Shown: piece by piece, positions 1-12,965 of the stretch
Layout of the letters: each line of letters opens with the position of its first letter
Position numbering within the stretch: position 1 is the first letter of the stretch
Assembly: GCF_963678635.1 (NCBI RefSeq)
Contig: NC_087068.1
Location: forward strand, 6,479,907 to 6,543,906
Direction: 5' to 3'
DNA from: Symsagittifera roscoffensis
Lineage: Eukaryota; Xenacoelomorpha; Acoela; Convolutidae
Length of the DNA stretch: 64,000 nucleotides
Notes under the pieces: model-generated
What the model was told of the DNA's origin: nothing
Databases searched by the model: none
What the model saw: the letters and a program-made list of their open reading frames with translations, nothing else
Program-made: the position numbers and the translations under genes

Positions 1-3000
1 TCCAGCGATTCCGTCCAAAAATACCAAATTGACAATTGAGTCCCAGATTTTCTTTAGCTGAAATAAATTCCAACCAATGAAACTTGAGCGTTATCATGCA
101 ATTAATAAAATTACAAAAAGACCAGCTTCGGGTCGTATAACAGAAAAGAGCTGGAGTTTTCTTTTTTTACCCCTCAGTAAGTTACCAATTCTTTTGTTCA
201 CTTTTGACCCATCTCATTAGACTGAAAACTATTGGGCAATTTTTGGAAACTCTTCTTCTATAGCCCAAAGAAGTTATACCGTCAGAGGGACAGAAGAGGG
301 TGAAATTAAAATCAATTGCCAAAGTGACCAGCGGCAAAAGACTGAGTCATCAATTGTCATTATAGAAAATTAATTTCTTGTAATAAACCTAAATTTTTTG
401 AAATTTGATTAAATTGGTATTTCAAAAATCAACGGGCAGTGAAAATAAAACAGGTTTTTTTTTGTTTGTCGCTTTCAATCACTCATTTTTTGCTTATTTT
501 AGAGGACTTCGGACTTTTTTTGTCGCAGCAAAGTTTGAGCAATACTGGTGTTTTAACTAGGATTATTTGAATTTGCAATGCTAGTCAACTGAAATTTGGA
601 AAATAGAAGATGAACGCAATGAAACAGGAAAAAAAACACTTACTTGTATTTTGAAAAAACTTCAACTTTCGAATAAAAAAAAACAATGTATGTCCTTAAA
701 GCACGTTGAATTTATAGGATAATTTATGATTGGTGCTTTTTTGATAAATTGAGCAAATTTGTCAAAACTGGATTACCAGGTATATTTTTATCCCACTGGG
801 AAATCTGAACAGTGAAATTAATTTTCGAAACTAGAAGTTGATCACGTTTTTCGTGCCCGGGTTGAAGTCCCACCGTTAATTATCGCTTTTTCTGTAGTAT
901 CCCAGTGATCGCTGTTTTCCAGCGCTGATTCATGTATAAATTTTTTGCATAGATAAACTTGCAACTTTCAGAGCTATTTTAGTACTGATTCCGTAGAAAA
1001 TTGTCGCTAAAGTTTAAGAAATTTTAACTCTTTCAAATGAAAGTTATAGCTCATAAGCTCTTTAGCTTTTTATTCGTTAAGGATTGATAGCGAAGAGGTA
1101 GCATACAGGTCTATAAATCTCAAGGGTAGGGAATCAATTGCTAAAAATAAGCCAAATTAGATATATTTATCGATAAAATTTGCTATTGTGGCAATGAACA
1201 TCGATAATTCATCGATGGCGATCGCTGTTCTTTTCACTTTTTTATCGCTATTTTCAATGTGAGCTCAACCCGGGTGACCTTACGCTTTTGCTGCTCGATA
1301 ATGCAGTTTGCCTTCTTTTTAATTAAAGAAATGATCTGAACCTAAAAAATCACAAATCAAACTGCGGAAAATCAAAGTTGAGCGTGAACAAAGTTTAAGA
1401 CTTTTCCTGAAAAAAGCAAAAATCACCATCACCTATGTAAGAGTCTTTACTACGTTCAAAACTTTTAAAAGTTGGGCGTTAAGTTTTCACATGTAGGCTT
1501 TCAGCGGAAATATCGGTCCAAAAGGTGATATGGATCTTATAAAATTATACACCCCCCCCCCCAAATTAAAGAAAGTCCACTCCTATTAAACTATCTCAAC
1601 TGATAAGCCCGCACCGAAGTTTCATGAGTAATACGTAAACGTAGAACTAATACAAGTTAGAAATAGTTTGGTTGAGGTTTGCCATATAGTCTATTAAGAT
1701 TTTAGCTATAAAAGACAAATCTTATTTTAATCTTTACACAGAGTTGAGGGGATAATTTACAAAAAGAACCTAAAAAAACTGGAATAGTTTTTTCATTTTT
1801 GTTAAGAACTTCATCAATTGTTTATAAAGCGAACACTACTCCACTGTCATTATAGAAAATTAAATTCTTGAAATAAACCTAAATTTTTTGAAAGTTGATT
1901 AAATTGGTATTTCAAAAATCAACGGGCAGTGAAAAATAAAACAGGTTGTTTTTTTTTGTTTGTCGCTTTCAATCACTCATTTTTTGCTTATTTTAGAGGA
2001 CTTTGGACTTTTTTTGTCGCAGCAAAATTTGAGCAATACTGGTGTTTTAACTAGGATTATTTGCATTTGCAATGCTAGTCAACTGAAAGTTGGAAAATAG
2101 TAGATGAACGCAATGAAACAGGAAAAAAAACACTTACTTGTTGTTTGAAAAAACTTCAACTTTCGAATAAAAAAAACCAATGTATGTCCTTAAAGCACGT
2201 TGAATTTAAAGGATAATCTATGATTGGTGCTTTTTTGATAAAACTGAGCAAAATTGTCAAAACTGGATCACCAGGTATATTTTTATCCCACTGGGAAATC
2301 TGAACAGTGAAATTAATTTTCGAAACTAGAAGTTGATCACGTTTTTCGTGCCCGGGTTGAAGTCCCACCGTTAATTATCGCTTTTTCTGTAGTATCCCAC
2401 TGATCGCTGTTTTCCAGCGCTGATTCATGTATAAGTTTTTTGCATAGATAAACCTACTACGTTCAAAACTTTTAAAAGTTAGGCGTAAGTTTTCAAATGT
2501 AGGCTTTCAGCGGAAATATTGGTCCAAAAGGTGATATGGATCTTATAAAATTATACACCCCCCCCCCCCCCCAAATTAAAGAAAGTCCACTCCTATGAAC
2601 ATCGATAATTCATCGATGGCGATCGCTGTTCTTTTCACTTTTTTATCGCTAATTTTCAATGTGAGCTCAACCCGGGTAACCTTACGCTTTTGCTGCTCGA
2701 TAATGCAGTTTGCCTTCTTTTTAATTAAAGAAATGATCTGAACCTAAAAAATCACAAATCAAACTGCGGAAAATCAAAGTTGAACAGTGAAATTAATTTT
2801 CGAAACTAGAAGTTGATCACGTTTTTCGTGCCCGGGTTGAAGTCCCACCGTTAATTATCGCTTTTTCTGTAGTATCCCAGTGATCTCTGTTTTCCAGCGC
2901 TGATTCATGTATAAGTTTTTTGCATAGATAAACCTACTACGTTTAAAACTTTTAAAAGTTGGGCGTTAAGTTTTCAAATGTAGGCTTTCAGCGGAAATAT

Positions 3001-3762
3001 TGGTCCAAAAGGTGATATGGATCTTATAAAATTATACACCCCCCCCCCCCCAATTAAAGAAAGTCCACTCCTATTAAACTATCTCAACGGATAAGCCTGC
3101 ACCGAAGTTTCATGAGTAATACGTAAACGTAGAACTAATACGAGTTAGAAATAGTTTGGTTGAGGTTTGCCATATAGTCTATTAAGATTTTAGCTATAAA
3201 AGACAAATCTTATTTTAATCTTTACACAGAGTTGAGGGGATAATTTACAAAAAGAACCTAAAAAAACTGGAATAGTTTTTTCATTTTTGTTAAGAACTTC
3301 ATCAATTGTTTATAAAGCAAACACTACTCCATAGACTTTAAAAACCAGTCAAGCATTCAGTGCTTAGCCTTGATATGAGCAGTCTTGTTATTACGACCTC
3401 GAAAAAAGTGAGGAATTTCTATGCGTGGTATGGTTTTTTTATTCGGTCAGTTTCTGACTTGTTAACTCAGCGTTATCGACAAACCTTTTTCTACCATCTG
3501 AAAAACAGTGTTGCTCTAAGATCAAAGTTAACAAAAAATTTTACCTGCGCTTACTTTTCGTTCAGTTATGGGGGGTTTGAAATAAGCCAATTTGGCCAAT
3601 TTGGGGGTAAATAACGTGCGATATATTTTGTTCTGATAGCATTCGTAAGAGGCGAATTAATGAGTTCCAAATTGATTTAGAGCCATCAAATTAATCTTAT
3701 AAAGTCAATAAGAAACACATCTTTTGCATTTTACTTAGCATTTGGGTGGGTCTGCTCGAAGA

Positions 3763-3785
3763 AATATATATATATATATATATTC
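3763..3785. repeat. (AT)n microsatellite
   Basis: About 11 perfect AT units in sequence without a gene. Confidence 0.9.
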
Positions 3786-4103
3786 AATTAGCTTGTCATT
3801 ATCCAATCAAAAAAGAATTTTGTTCCGACTTGTCTAAAACGAAGTCGGAACATTCTAAGCTTCCCTCTGATATACAAGCAGACTTGTTTGTTTTTGAGTC
3901 CAGTTATCAAATGGCTCACTGGTTCTGTAAGGCAGTTTGCTGACCGAGGTAGCAGTCAAATACTCTTGCATAATTACATTTAGCCTGGTTTGACCAAAAT
4001 TTCTTATCATTCAATTTCCATATATGAAAAACTTCTTACCATTAAATTCCATAAGTACAAAAAATTGTAAGAAATCTCTATGATAAGCATTTTTCCATGT
4101 ATG

Positions 4104-4392
4104 AAATTTGGTGCCAATATTTACTAATTTTGAGGGGGGAGCGCGCGCCGAAAAAACGCAATTTTTTGGTCAAAATTTTCCAAAAAGTGCCTAAAAACGC
4201 CTTTTTTGACTGTTTTTTTTTCAAAAATTTGCCTGCGGCGCAGAAAATTTTGCCACAACAGGGGCAAAACAGTGCTTTGGGAGAGCTCAAAAAATATATT
4301 TGGTCGACCTAAAAAAAAGGTCGTCAAAATTTTCTATTTCTTTTTGAAAATCCGCCCCCCCCCCCCTCGAGAAAATCGTAGATCCGCCCCTG
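4104..4392 (-). mobile_element. hAT-like MITE copy 1, truncated
   Basis: Member of the MITE family described at 27013-27344, in reverse orientation. The terminal repeat, reading GATCCGCCCCTG to its end, closes at 4392; the other end is missing. Similar motifs (TATGATAAGCATTTTTCCAT type) flank both sides of the remnant. The overlapping short open frames on both strands arise from its low-complexity body. Confidence 0.65.
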
Positions 4393-6645
4393 ATTGTATG
4401 ATAAGTATCTTTCCATAAACTAAAAAACTGATTGTTTTTTCTACATTTAATTTTTGAAAAATTTTAGGTTGTGTTTGTAACCGAACGCAAGTGACAAAGA
4501 CCTTGGCTTGGTCAAAGCATCAAAGCGTGGACGGTCTTTTACAATGTATAGAAAACGACCTGAATTCTCTTAGAGCTGTCTTTCACAAATGATATAATGA
4601 AAGTAACAAACTTTTAAATTTTGGCAACTTTTTAAATGACGATTTTTTAAAATTTGAATTGTTAAATTATCAGAAATTGATCAAGGCATACGTAAACATG
4701 CCAAAGAAAAAAATAGGCGTTTCTAGCGTTTTTGAAAAAAGTTATAAAAGTTTTAGGGCAATCTTAAAATAACTTCGAAAAGTTTTTGTGTCACGATCAA
4801 GAAAATGCTAGTCATACAATTTCCATGAGTGGGGGACTTGTATAATAAGCATTTTTTCTTCAAAAAACAAAAGCCAATCACCTGACTTTTGTATTAGAAT
4901 CAAACAGCCGCAGAAATTAGTTTTTATATTTTTCAACTACTTTTCGGAATTGCACGAAAACTGTATGACAAGCAGTTTTCCATTCACTTGATGTATGGAA
5001 TTGTATGATAAGCATTTTCGGTTTATCGAGATCAACCCGGGAGAATGCTCCTCAACAATGAATTTTAAATTGGGGCAGCTCCTCCCGGCACTGCAATGAC
5101 ATTTTTTGTTAGACTGTTTCCAAAAAAAAACCATAGAAGTGACCCTGGGGCTAAAATACGCCAGTAATGAGGAGGGGCGCACGCATAAATTACGCAATAA
5201 AATGAAAAGACGAATGGGTGGGGATTGGAAAAAACAAAAAAACTTTTAATTGCATATGGTTCATACAGTTTTGGAACATGGGAGGGGTTTGGCAATTCCA
5301 GCGATACCGTCCAAAAATACCAAATTGACAATTGAGTCCCAGATTTTCTTTAGCTGATATAAATTCCAAACAATGAAACTTGAGCGTTATCATGCAATTA
5401 ATAAAATTACAAAAAGACCAGCTTTGGGTCGTATAACAGAAAAGACCCGGGCTTTTCTTTTTTCTTACCCCTCAGCAAGTTAGCAATTCTTTTGTTCACT
5501 TTTGACCCATCTCATTAGACTTAAAACTATTGGGCAATTGTTGGAAACTCTTCTTCTATAGCCCAAAGAAGTTATACCGTCAGAGGGACAAAAGAGGCTG
5601 AAATTAAAATCAATTGCCAAAGTCACCAGCGACAAAAGACTGAGTCTTCAATTGTCATTATAGAAGATTAAATTCTTGAAATAAACCTAAGTTTTTTGAA
5701 AGTTGATTAAATTGGTATTTCAAAAATCAACGGGCAGTGAAAAATAAAACAGGTTGTTTTTTTTTGTTTGTCGCTTTCAGTCACTCATTTTTTGCTTATT
5801 TTAGAGGACTTCGGATTTTGTTTGTCGCAGCAAAGTGTGAGCAATACTGGTGTTTTAACTAGGATGGTTTGAATTTGCAATGCTAGTCAACTGAAAGTTG
5901 GAAAAGAGTAGATGAACGCAATGAAACAGAAAAAAACACTCACTTTTTGTTTGTAAAAAAAACAATGTATGTCCTTAAAGCACGTTGAATTTCAAGGACA
6001 ATTTATGATTGGTGCTTTTTTGATTAAAAAAAGCAAATTTGCGAAAACTGGATCGCTAGGTAAATTTTCATCCCGCTGGGAAATCTGAACATTAAAATCT
6101 ATTTTCGAAACCTGAAGTTGATCACGTTTTTCGTGACCTTTATGCTTTTGCTGTTAGTCGATAGTGCAATTTGCCCTCCTTTTAACAAAAGAAATGAACT
6201 GAACCTAAAAAGAAATCAAAAGTCAAACCGCGGAAAATCAAAGTTGGGCGTGAACAAATTTCCTGAAAAAAAAACAAAAAAATCACCAAAAGCTATGTAA
6301 GAGTCTTTACTATGTTCATTACTTTTAAAAATTGGGCGTTAAATTTTCAAATGTAGGCTTTCAGCGGAAATATTGATCGAGCCTCCCCAATCCTACGGTA
6401 CAAATTAAAGAAACTCCACTCCGTTAAAAAAAATCTGAACATTAAACTTCATTTTCCAAACTAGAAGTTGAGTATGTTCACTAGAAGTATAATATGTTCA
6501 ATTCCACACTCATTGAACATATTCAACTATTTCAACGGATAAGCAATGCGAAGTTCGTACCTTTGTAATTAGTTTTTCCAATTTCGCAATGAGGAGAGGG
6601 GAGGAATTGTTGACAAGATCCGGGCTACAATAATGGGTTTCTAAC

Positions 6646-6759
6646 CTATAACCAGACTGAGTGCATATCCCCATGGTGCCTGTGCCCAGATGAGACCCAG
6701 GTCGGGGTTGTAGAGGGCCTCTGCAGTCCCGTTGATGTAGCCCCCACCCACCCAAGTGG
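6646..6759 (-). CDS. SLC5A7: Choline transporter exon 2
   Basis: 114 bp. The acceptor is a pyrimidine-rich stretch ending TTTCAG, just above 6759. The donor is G|GTTAGA at 6645. It enters with two bases that complete Ala134 and leaves in phase 1. It codes [19 protein letters not shown] followed by [18 protein letters not shown], matching helix 2 and the following loop of CHT proteins. Confidence 0.93.
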   Translation of the reverse strand, partial: PLGWVGATSTGLQRPSTTPTWVSSGHRHHGDMHSVWL

Positions 6760-9700
6760 CTGAAAGAAAACGAACACGGTCAAACGAGTAAAATTCTTTG
6801 CTTTCTGTTTACTATTATTAATGACAAACTTGTACAAAAATCAGTTAATTAAAATAGATAGAAAGAGAGGGAACAGAAAAACAACAGCTTATAGTCGAAT
6901 CATTTTTGCGGTTACAAAATTGATTGCGGATTAAGCTAGTGTACAAATTTATATAGGGAAAGAAAAAAGAAAAAACAATTCGACACTCATTGAATATACT
7001 AAGAAAACCATAAGACTCTAATTAGGAGGTAATGGGGGCGCACAGATTTTTTAAAATACGTTAGTGAAGTTTACCCCCATAATCAGGGGCGGGTCTAGGA
7101 TTTTCTCAAGGGGGGAGGGGCGGATTTTCAAAAAATTTTCAAAAATTTGGACGACCTTTTTTTAAGTCAACCGAATTGATTTTCCGAGCTCTCCTACAGC
7201 ACTAAAAAGACGCTGTTTTGGTCAACAGATCAAAGAGCCGTTTTTTAGGCACTTTTTGGTAAATTTTGACAAAATAAAGCGCGTTTTTTTGGCGCGCGCT
7301 CCCCCTCAAAGTTAGTATATTTTGGCGCCAAAGAAGCCTTTAGAAAAATTTTAGGGTCGGTCGTCCAACAACTGATTTCTTAAAAAGTGCCAGAGGGGGA
7401 AATGTTTGGGTCGGCAGGGAGTTGAATCCCTGAGGGGGGTGAGAGGAGGGTCCTCGACCGAAATCTGCCCCTGGTTAGGGGGTGGTAAGAGATCGATGTT
7501 CTTTGAATGACTGATGACTGTTTGCAGGACCGAACGCAAAGTACTGAGAGTGCATCAACGAATTGAAACTGAAGTTGCACAAGGCAGTTTTTTGCCTGTA
7601 TTTCGTGAGGCAATTTGCCTTATAATAATTCTGGTAAACATCTTTGCAATTTGTTTCACTCGTCATTTTTGCGTACGCTCGCAACTTTTTTCTAACCCGG
7701 ATATTATTCAACAAAAAAAATTAACAAGATTTTCAACACGCTTAAATCACAACTTAAGTTATTTTCAGAACAAGTTATTATTTAAAACAGATGCTTAGAA
7801 AGTTGCCTGAATAATTGATGCAGCTTGATTTGCCAAATTCAGAACCAAATTAGTTCATTTTTTGACTCAGTCTAGACAATCGAAAATTACGCTGTAACAA
7901 CCGGGTCAAAATATGAGCAATTTAATATATAAAACACTCCATGTAGCCCAAAATCAGAGAAGGGTATGACCAAGAGGTATGTCCGCCAAACGTTCAAAAA
8001 AATCTTTTAAAACAAAAAAATTTTTTTGTGAGTTATGTACGATGTACTGTGCTCATAGAAAAATTTCAGATAAGGCACACTGTCTGTTCGTCACGCTATC
8101 TTATTTTCGGCCGGATGGATTCGTGCAAGTTCTTAGTCTAATACCAATCTTAATCTTATTCTTGTATCTCCTAGTCTCAATAGATCTAGTGTATACTGGT
8201 ATTTACGAGTTAGTTCTTTGAGTTTATCCAGAAAGAGAACAACTGTAGTCTAAGATTTATTCAAATTGTTCTGGTGCTGAAACTACAAGTAGTTTCAGCA
8301 CTTACAAATAAGTGTCAATGTTAGTGATGGAATATGATTGTTTAGTTAGTAATATTTTATAGAGATAGTTTATCAATAATATAATTCGTTTATAAATACT
8401 AGTTTAGAACTGGTTCCATTAGTAAAGAAAAAATATCGGTTTTTGCTTTTAGATGGAAACAGTTATTTTCATAGAAAATTCAAAAGATCGCACCCCTAAT
8501 CAGGCGCGGATCTAGAATGTTTCTGAGGGGCGGATTTTCAAAAAAAATTCGAACATTTTGATGACCCTTTTTTATAGGTCGACCAAATTGATTTTCCGAG
8601 CTCTTCTAAAGCACTAAAAGACGCTGTTTGAAAAAGCAGGTCAAAAAAACCATCGGTTTTTTTTCGGCGCGCACTCCCCCCTCAAATTTAGTATATTTTT
8701 TAAATAAATTTAGAAAAATTTTAGGGTCCGTCACCAAATATGGTTGTCTCAAAATAGTACAAATGGGGACCCTTTTGGTAGGCAAGGGATCGAATCCCCC
8801 TCCCCCAATCCGCCCCTGCCCCTAACGAATAAAATTGGGCTCCATAAAAAAACTCATTTGATTTCATCTGCTCATTATTTAAGGCAGCTGTTGTAAAGCA
8901 GTTTTTAATTAGCTAAAATGGAAAAAAAAAACAATTTTTGAATTTTTCTGGTAAAACTGTAAGCTATTATTTTGTTCTGACTCTTCCATTAAAACATCAT
9001 TTTATCAAAAACTAAAACTGTTACCTAGATCATAAATGGGCACATCAAATCCGCCAATGGTTTTTGATCCAAACAATTTAGTTTTTTTTTCAGTACTAGG
9101 TCGCTGACAAAATAAAGCGCATTGTGATCAATGAGTCAGCGCAATACCCGTCAAAACTTTTTGTTTTTGGTCTTAACTTCTTGTGTCTATTATAGAGTAA
9201 CAATCGCTGCCAAATTTTTTGCTAGAATTTTCAATTTTTTGTTCAGACTAATCAAAAAGTTAAAAAGAACTATGAATTAGGTAGGTTTTTGCAAAAATTC
9301 ATACAAAAAGACAACTCGTAACAAAAAAACAACTCGCAAATTTTTTTTAAAAAAAAGCGACAGCTAGCAAGTTTTGACAATTGATATAAATTAAGGAGTT
9401 CGGTTTATGGTCGCCGGTGGGCGCGCTACGTGCATGTTGTCGCTTCTTGGCGATAACCGGCTCTGAATTTTGTATAAAATTTTACCCACAGTTGGTAAGC
9501 TCGCATAATGTAGGTTCGACTGCGGCGGTGAGTGTATTTCGAGTCGTCTTTTTTTGCGAGTTGTCTTTTGTTGCAAGTTGTCGTAAAACGATGGATTATG
9601 GTCGGTTTTTATTCGGCCAATTTTGACAACCTCAGGTAAAGTTCGTACGGAGATCAAGTGTGATATCATATTAAAGCCTTATCGGTCATGATTCGGATTC

Positions 9701-10498
9701 TAAAAAAAGTTGCTTTTTTCAGGCTAAACAAGACAAATTTTGCCGAGAGGCTGATCTCTCAACTGTAATGCTGAAAGAATTTGTACGTTATTTTAATTTA
9801 ACGTTTTTTATCTATACTTACTGTTTTCTTTGCTTTTTCAATGGCAGAAAAATGTAGCAGGAAAATCAGACAACTGCAACCGTATATCCTTGCTAATTTA
9901 CGAAAAATTTCTTTGTTATAGAGTTTGTTTAAAAACTTTGCTTGTGACAACTTACTCGCAAAAGAAAAAGGTCAATTTGAGATATTTGAACCTTATCAAT
10001 TCTAATGGTTAACCTTCCGAGTAAGGTAATGCTGTTTCAAATTCTGCTTCAAATTCAAGCGCTCAGACTATTTTAGATAGCAAAAATCAAAATTTAACCT
10101 GTCATGGTGAAAGTACCGACAAGCCATCCGATATTTCTCCCAGCCAGAATATAGTTCTCATGGTCTGTCAAGTCGATGGGGGGTACCACCAGAACCCCAG
10201 GAGGTCCAGTATCTCCCCCAATGTTGTTTACGCCTTCGTTGTCCCCCGGTGACAGAGAGTCGCGCTTGTTGTCGGGCGCCGTCGGAGTACGGTGTTTTTT
10301 ACCCTTCCATCCGGCCCACATACCGACGAGGAAAATAAGGAAGTAAAACAACACGAGTGCGAATAGCCCGCCGACGTTAAGTCTTGTCGTCGGTTCAATC
10401 GGGTCAGCAGAGGCAGTCGGGTCCGCATAGTTGTCGGATGGCTGATCGGTCATCAAGTTGTATGAAGTCACACTTTCAGGGTTCAAAGTTCTACTCAT
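6646..10498 (-). CDS. SLC5A7: High-affinity choline transporter (SLC5A7/CHT family), first two exons only
   Basis: Sodium-coupled symporter family protein that takes choline into cholinergic nerve endings for acetylcholine synthesis; it acts in plasma and vesicle membranes. Two exons are visible, 10498-10099 and 6759-6646, joined in frame across a phase-1 GT-AG intron of 3339 bp. The joined part is 171 codons plus one base. It shows a hydrophobic first helix (about residues 42-62, containing [14 protein letters not shown]), then GRNIGWLVG and FTMT, which continues over the splice into [20 protein letters not shown], a stretch characteristic of CHT1 within the SLC5 family. The N-terminus has about 40 residues before helix 1, and the loop after helix 1 is about 50 residues against roughly 17 in vertebrate CHT1. 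The start is the first ATG of the exon-1 frame. Later exons are not found down to position 1, so the gene is cut by the window edge. Confidence 0.9.
7084..7473 (+). mobile_element. hAT-like MITE copy 2
   Basis: 390 bp running from CAGGGGCGGGTCTAGG to CTGCCCCTG, so the terminal inverted repeat is CAGGGGC plus a few bases. It lies in intron 1 of the choline transporter. No clean 8-bp duplication flanks it. Confidence 0.7.
8501..8818 (+). mobile_element. hAT-like MITE copy 3 with near-perfect 8-bp target duplication
   Basis: 318 bp from CAGGCGCGGATCTAG to CCGCCCCTG. It is flanked by CCCCTAAT (8493-8500) and CCCCTAAC (8819-8826), an 8-bp target duplication with one difference, which is the hAT superfamily size. 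It lies in intron 1 of the choline transporter. Confidence 0.8.
9321..9580. repeat. Inverted GACAACTCG-type repeat
   Basis: GACAACTCG units near 9310-9345 recur in reverse complement near 9548-9585, about 200 bp apart, inside choline transporter intron 1. Arms are about 40 bp and imperfect. Nothing else is recognised in this intron besides the two MITEs. Confidence 0.4.
10099..10498 (-). CDS. SLC5A7: Choline transporter exon 1
   Basis: Begins at ATG 10498 and codes 133 residues plus the first base of codon 134. The donor reads G|GTTAAA at 10098. It includes a polar N-terminus rich in Asp, Pro and Thr, transmembrane helix 1, a long hydrophilic loop rich in Pro, Gly, Asp and Asn, and the conserved [14 protein letters not shown]. 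Its base composition is much richer in G and C than the flanks, which supports a real exon. Confidence 0.92.
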
Positions 10499-10753
10499 TT
10501 TTCACTTTGAGGGATTAAGTAGGAAAAGGATGAATGATGAGGGTAAAATTGTGGCTATTAATGGGGGATTTATTCGGCCTCTGGTAACCAGCATTGATTG
10601 AACAACAAAAGGTAGATATGGAGGCGTTGATTGGATGGGAGGAGTTAAATTTCTGTCTTCTTAAGCACCGCCCGATTTTGACTTAAACAGAACAGATCAC
10701 GTTATGCTTCCTTCCTTTTAATTCTATCTAAAATCAAGGGGGGAATCAAGGGG

Positions 10754-11431
10754 GGAAATCTAATATGATTAACCAAACCTTATTTTTGCCAACAATGCAT
10801 TGCTAAACTTTGGCTTCAAAAAAGGAAAATTATGCTTTCCCTTGAGGAAAACAGGGTTTTTAACCATAGCATTATGAAAGTAAGTGACTATTAGAGCTTA
10901 AATTTGTCGCCAAACTGAAGTGATGATTTTTTGTTCACGGTTTATGGTAAAGAAATGAGTGCACAATTCGTGAAATTATTTGAGTCAGTTTGTCCGGAAA
11001 TAAACTTTTAATAAGGATGTGAAATATGATGAAATAAGGAAACACATTATAAAACCACTCTTTTCACCCGTTGAAAATACGATACATATTACTTAACTAC
11101 TATTAAGATATACATCTTACATAAAACTATTATGATATAAGCTCGATGTTGAAATGATCCAGCTGAAGCAAAAAAAAATTGATGGTCTGCTTGGGTTCAA
11201 AAATTCCCGATCCCGCGCATTAAGTTTGATCAAATTTAAGCACTACCAGATCAAATTTAAGCACTACCAGTTTGGCGACAAAATTAAGTTCTAACAGCCA
11301 CTTACTTTCATAATGCTATGGTTAAAAACCCTGTTTTCCTCAAGGGAAAGCATAATTTTCCTTTTTTGAAGCAAAAGTTTAGCAATGCATTGTTGGCAAA
11401 AATAAGGTTTGGTTAATCATATTAGATTTCC
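10754..11431. mobile_element. Foldback element with 164 bp inverted arms
   Basis: Left arm 10754-10917 and right arm 11268-11431 are inverted copies of equal length, differing at only a handful of positions by eye. The 350 bp between them carries no open frame of note but holds a short tandem pair near 11230-11270 (CAAATTTAAGCACTACC unit). No target duplication is evident. It starts about 260 bp upstream of the choline transporter ATG, so it may lie in or near that promoter. Confidence 0.75.
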
Positions 11432-12620
11432 TCTCTCCGTTAAGAATCAGACACCTCTCCATTTTTGATTCTTTTTTTTCAAAACCCTTGTTCTAGGTTT
11501 ACCCTTCAACGAAATTCAAGATTCAAACCAAGTTCTCCAGGAAAAAACACTGCAACAAATTGTTCTTCCTTCGATGAGGTTAAATACTTGGGTAATATAA
11601 TTTATAATGAAATAATGATTGAAAAATGAGGCGAGAATATAAAAGGACGCTACGAATCAATTTACTTTGAAATCTAACATCAGAAATTATGATGGTATCT
11701 TTTGCCACTAGGGAATTTAAGGGCGTTTACTACGACGCCCCTTCAGAAAAAGAGGGGAATTCTTTTTTCATTTCTTATGTCTATTTAAATAACAGCAATA
11801 AACGCTGAACCTTAAATAAAACGGGAAAATCTGCTTTGGCTGCTTCTGAATGTAAAAATGTGTTAACACTTTTCGTCTGATTTAATATTACTTTCTAAAA
11901 AGGCTGGTACATCGTTAAAGATTAAAAAATTCCATTAAGAAATTGAACTACCTTTTCAACAATAAATTTGCCAAATTTTAATTTGTTTTTCGTTTTTCAA
12001 CGATGTTAAAGTTTTCTGAGTCACAATTTTAATTAAGTTGAAATATTTACTATTTGCCTCGTGTCGTCACAATATAAATCTTGAAACAAGACGTATCTTA
12101 TGGTAATTTTTTTCTCGGGTGTTGCAAAAATTTGCAGCGGGGAAGTATAAATAAAGATGGTAAACTGCGAAGGTACGTTAAGACAGGGGGACTGTCACGC
12201 TTCTTTTACAATCACACTTTAAACATTGTGTCACATTTCCTCCCCCGGGTCTATGGAAAGAGAGGGGGTAACTTTAAATTTATCAATTCACGAGGGGGTA
12301 TCTTAGACACATAGTGGTCTTAAGTGAGGGGTTATTAATCAGTCCAAGTGGCATTCATTTTATTGGCATTTGTCAGGGCGTAAAAAGAGCCCACTTTTTA
12401 TCTAAATTAGTCTCTCTCAAATCTGCTTTAGGGGCTCATTTTTCTTAGGTTTGACTAAAATAGAGTGAAAATTGGATGACAAACTTCCCAATGCAAGGGT
12501 AAGGTTTGGTACAGATAAATTTTTTCAGTTTTAATAATTCTAATATATAAATTATATATATAGAGAGTGAGAATTTAAAAAACCAATTGATGTTGGTGCG
12601 TTATTGTTTCTACTTTCGAA
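11432..12620. other. AT-rich stretch without recognised feature
   Basis: No gene, RNA or clear repeat was recognised. A short open frame at 12081-12314 on the plus strand has no family resemblance. Confidence 0.5.
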
Positions 12621-12629
12621 TAAAGGATG

Positions 12630-12965
12630 TCATATTTGTTCTCAATGTGGTTTTTTTTCTTCAGACAAATTTTGAAGTTTTAAGTGATCACTTTTGAATG
12701 GCGTTTTTAAAACTATCTGAAAATGTTGGTGTCCTGAGATCTAAACTAAAGAAAACACTCATAGCTAGTTTTTTTGTTAATAGACACTAACTACATCACT
12801 CTATTTTATATATAGCGTGTGGGGTGCGTTGTCAAAAAACATGAACAAAATTTTTTTCGAACTTTATCAAGACTTAAACGTTTTTAAAACATGACTTATT
12901 TTTTCTTAACGGCAGTCGAAAGACTCAAGAAATCGCTCTGATACAATCAGTCTTGTTGGATAATT
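12630..12965 (+). repeat. R1 element, diverged copy
   Basis: Diverged member of the R1 family best seen at 29063-29520. It ends with GGCAGTCGAAAG, a weakened hairpin and CAGTCTTGTT. It is followed 70 bp later by an inverted R1 copy. Confidence 0.55.

Larger units (their letters stand above)
1..6480. repeat. R3 repeat patchwork with several internal duplications
   Basis: No exon is seen here; it probably lies in intron 2 of the choline transporter. Repeated blocks in the same orientation: 1-356 matches 5297-5654; 357-960 matches 1845-2453, 5655-6130 and in part 2780-2935; 1193-1383 matches 2596-2784; 1437-1840 matches 2452-2596 and 2932-3332. Several blocks share the core GATCACGTTTTTCGTG, and the last-named block contains a C-tract. 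Related sequence recurs at 40.3-44.2 kb and near 52.8 kb. The short open frames here are repeat-internal and show no protein-like composition. Confidence 0.8.

Noticed and set aside
1193-1220. Short ATCGAT-AATTC-ATCGAT hairpin as a terminator
   Set aside because: It is a eukaryotic repeat-internal palindrome with no gene upstream.
4078-4420. Several overlapping 60-70 residue open frames on both strands
   Set aside because: They lie within a MITE body with homopolymer runs and GC-rich patches; none is protein-like.
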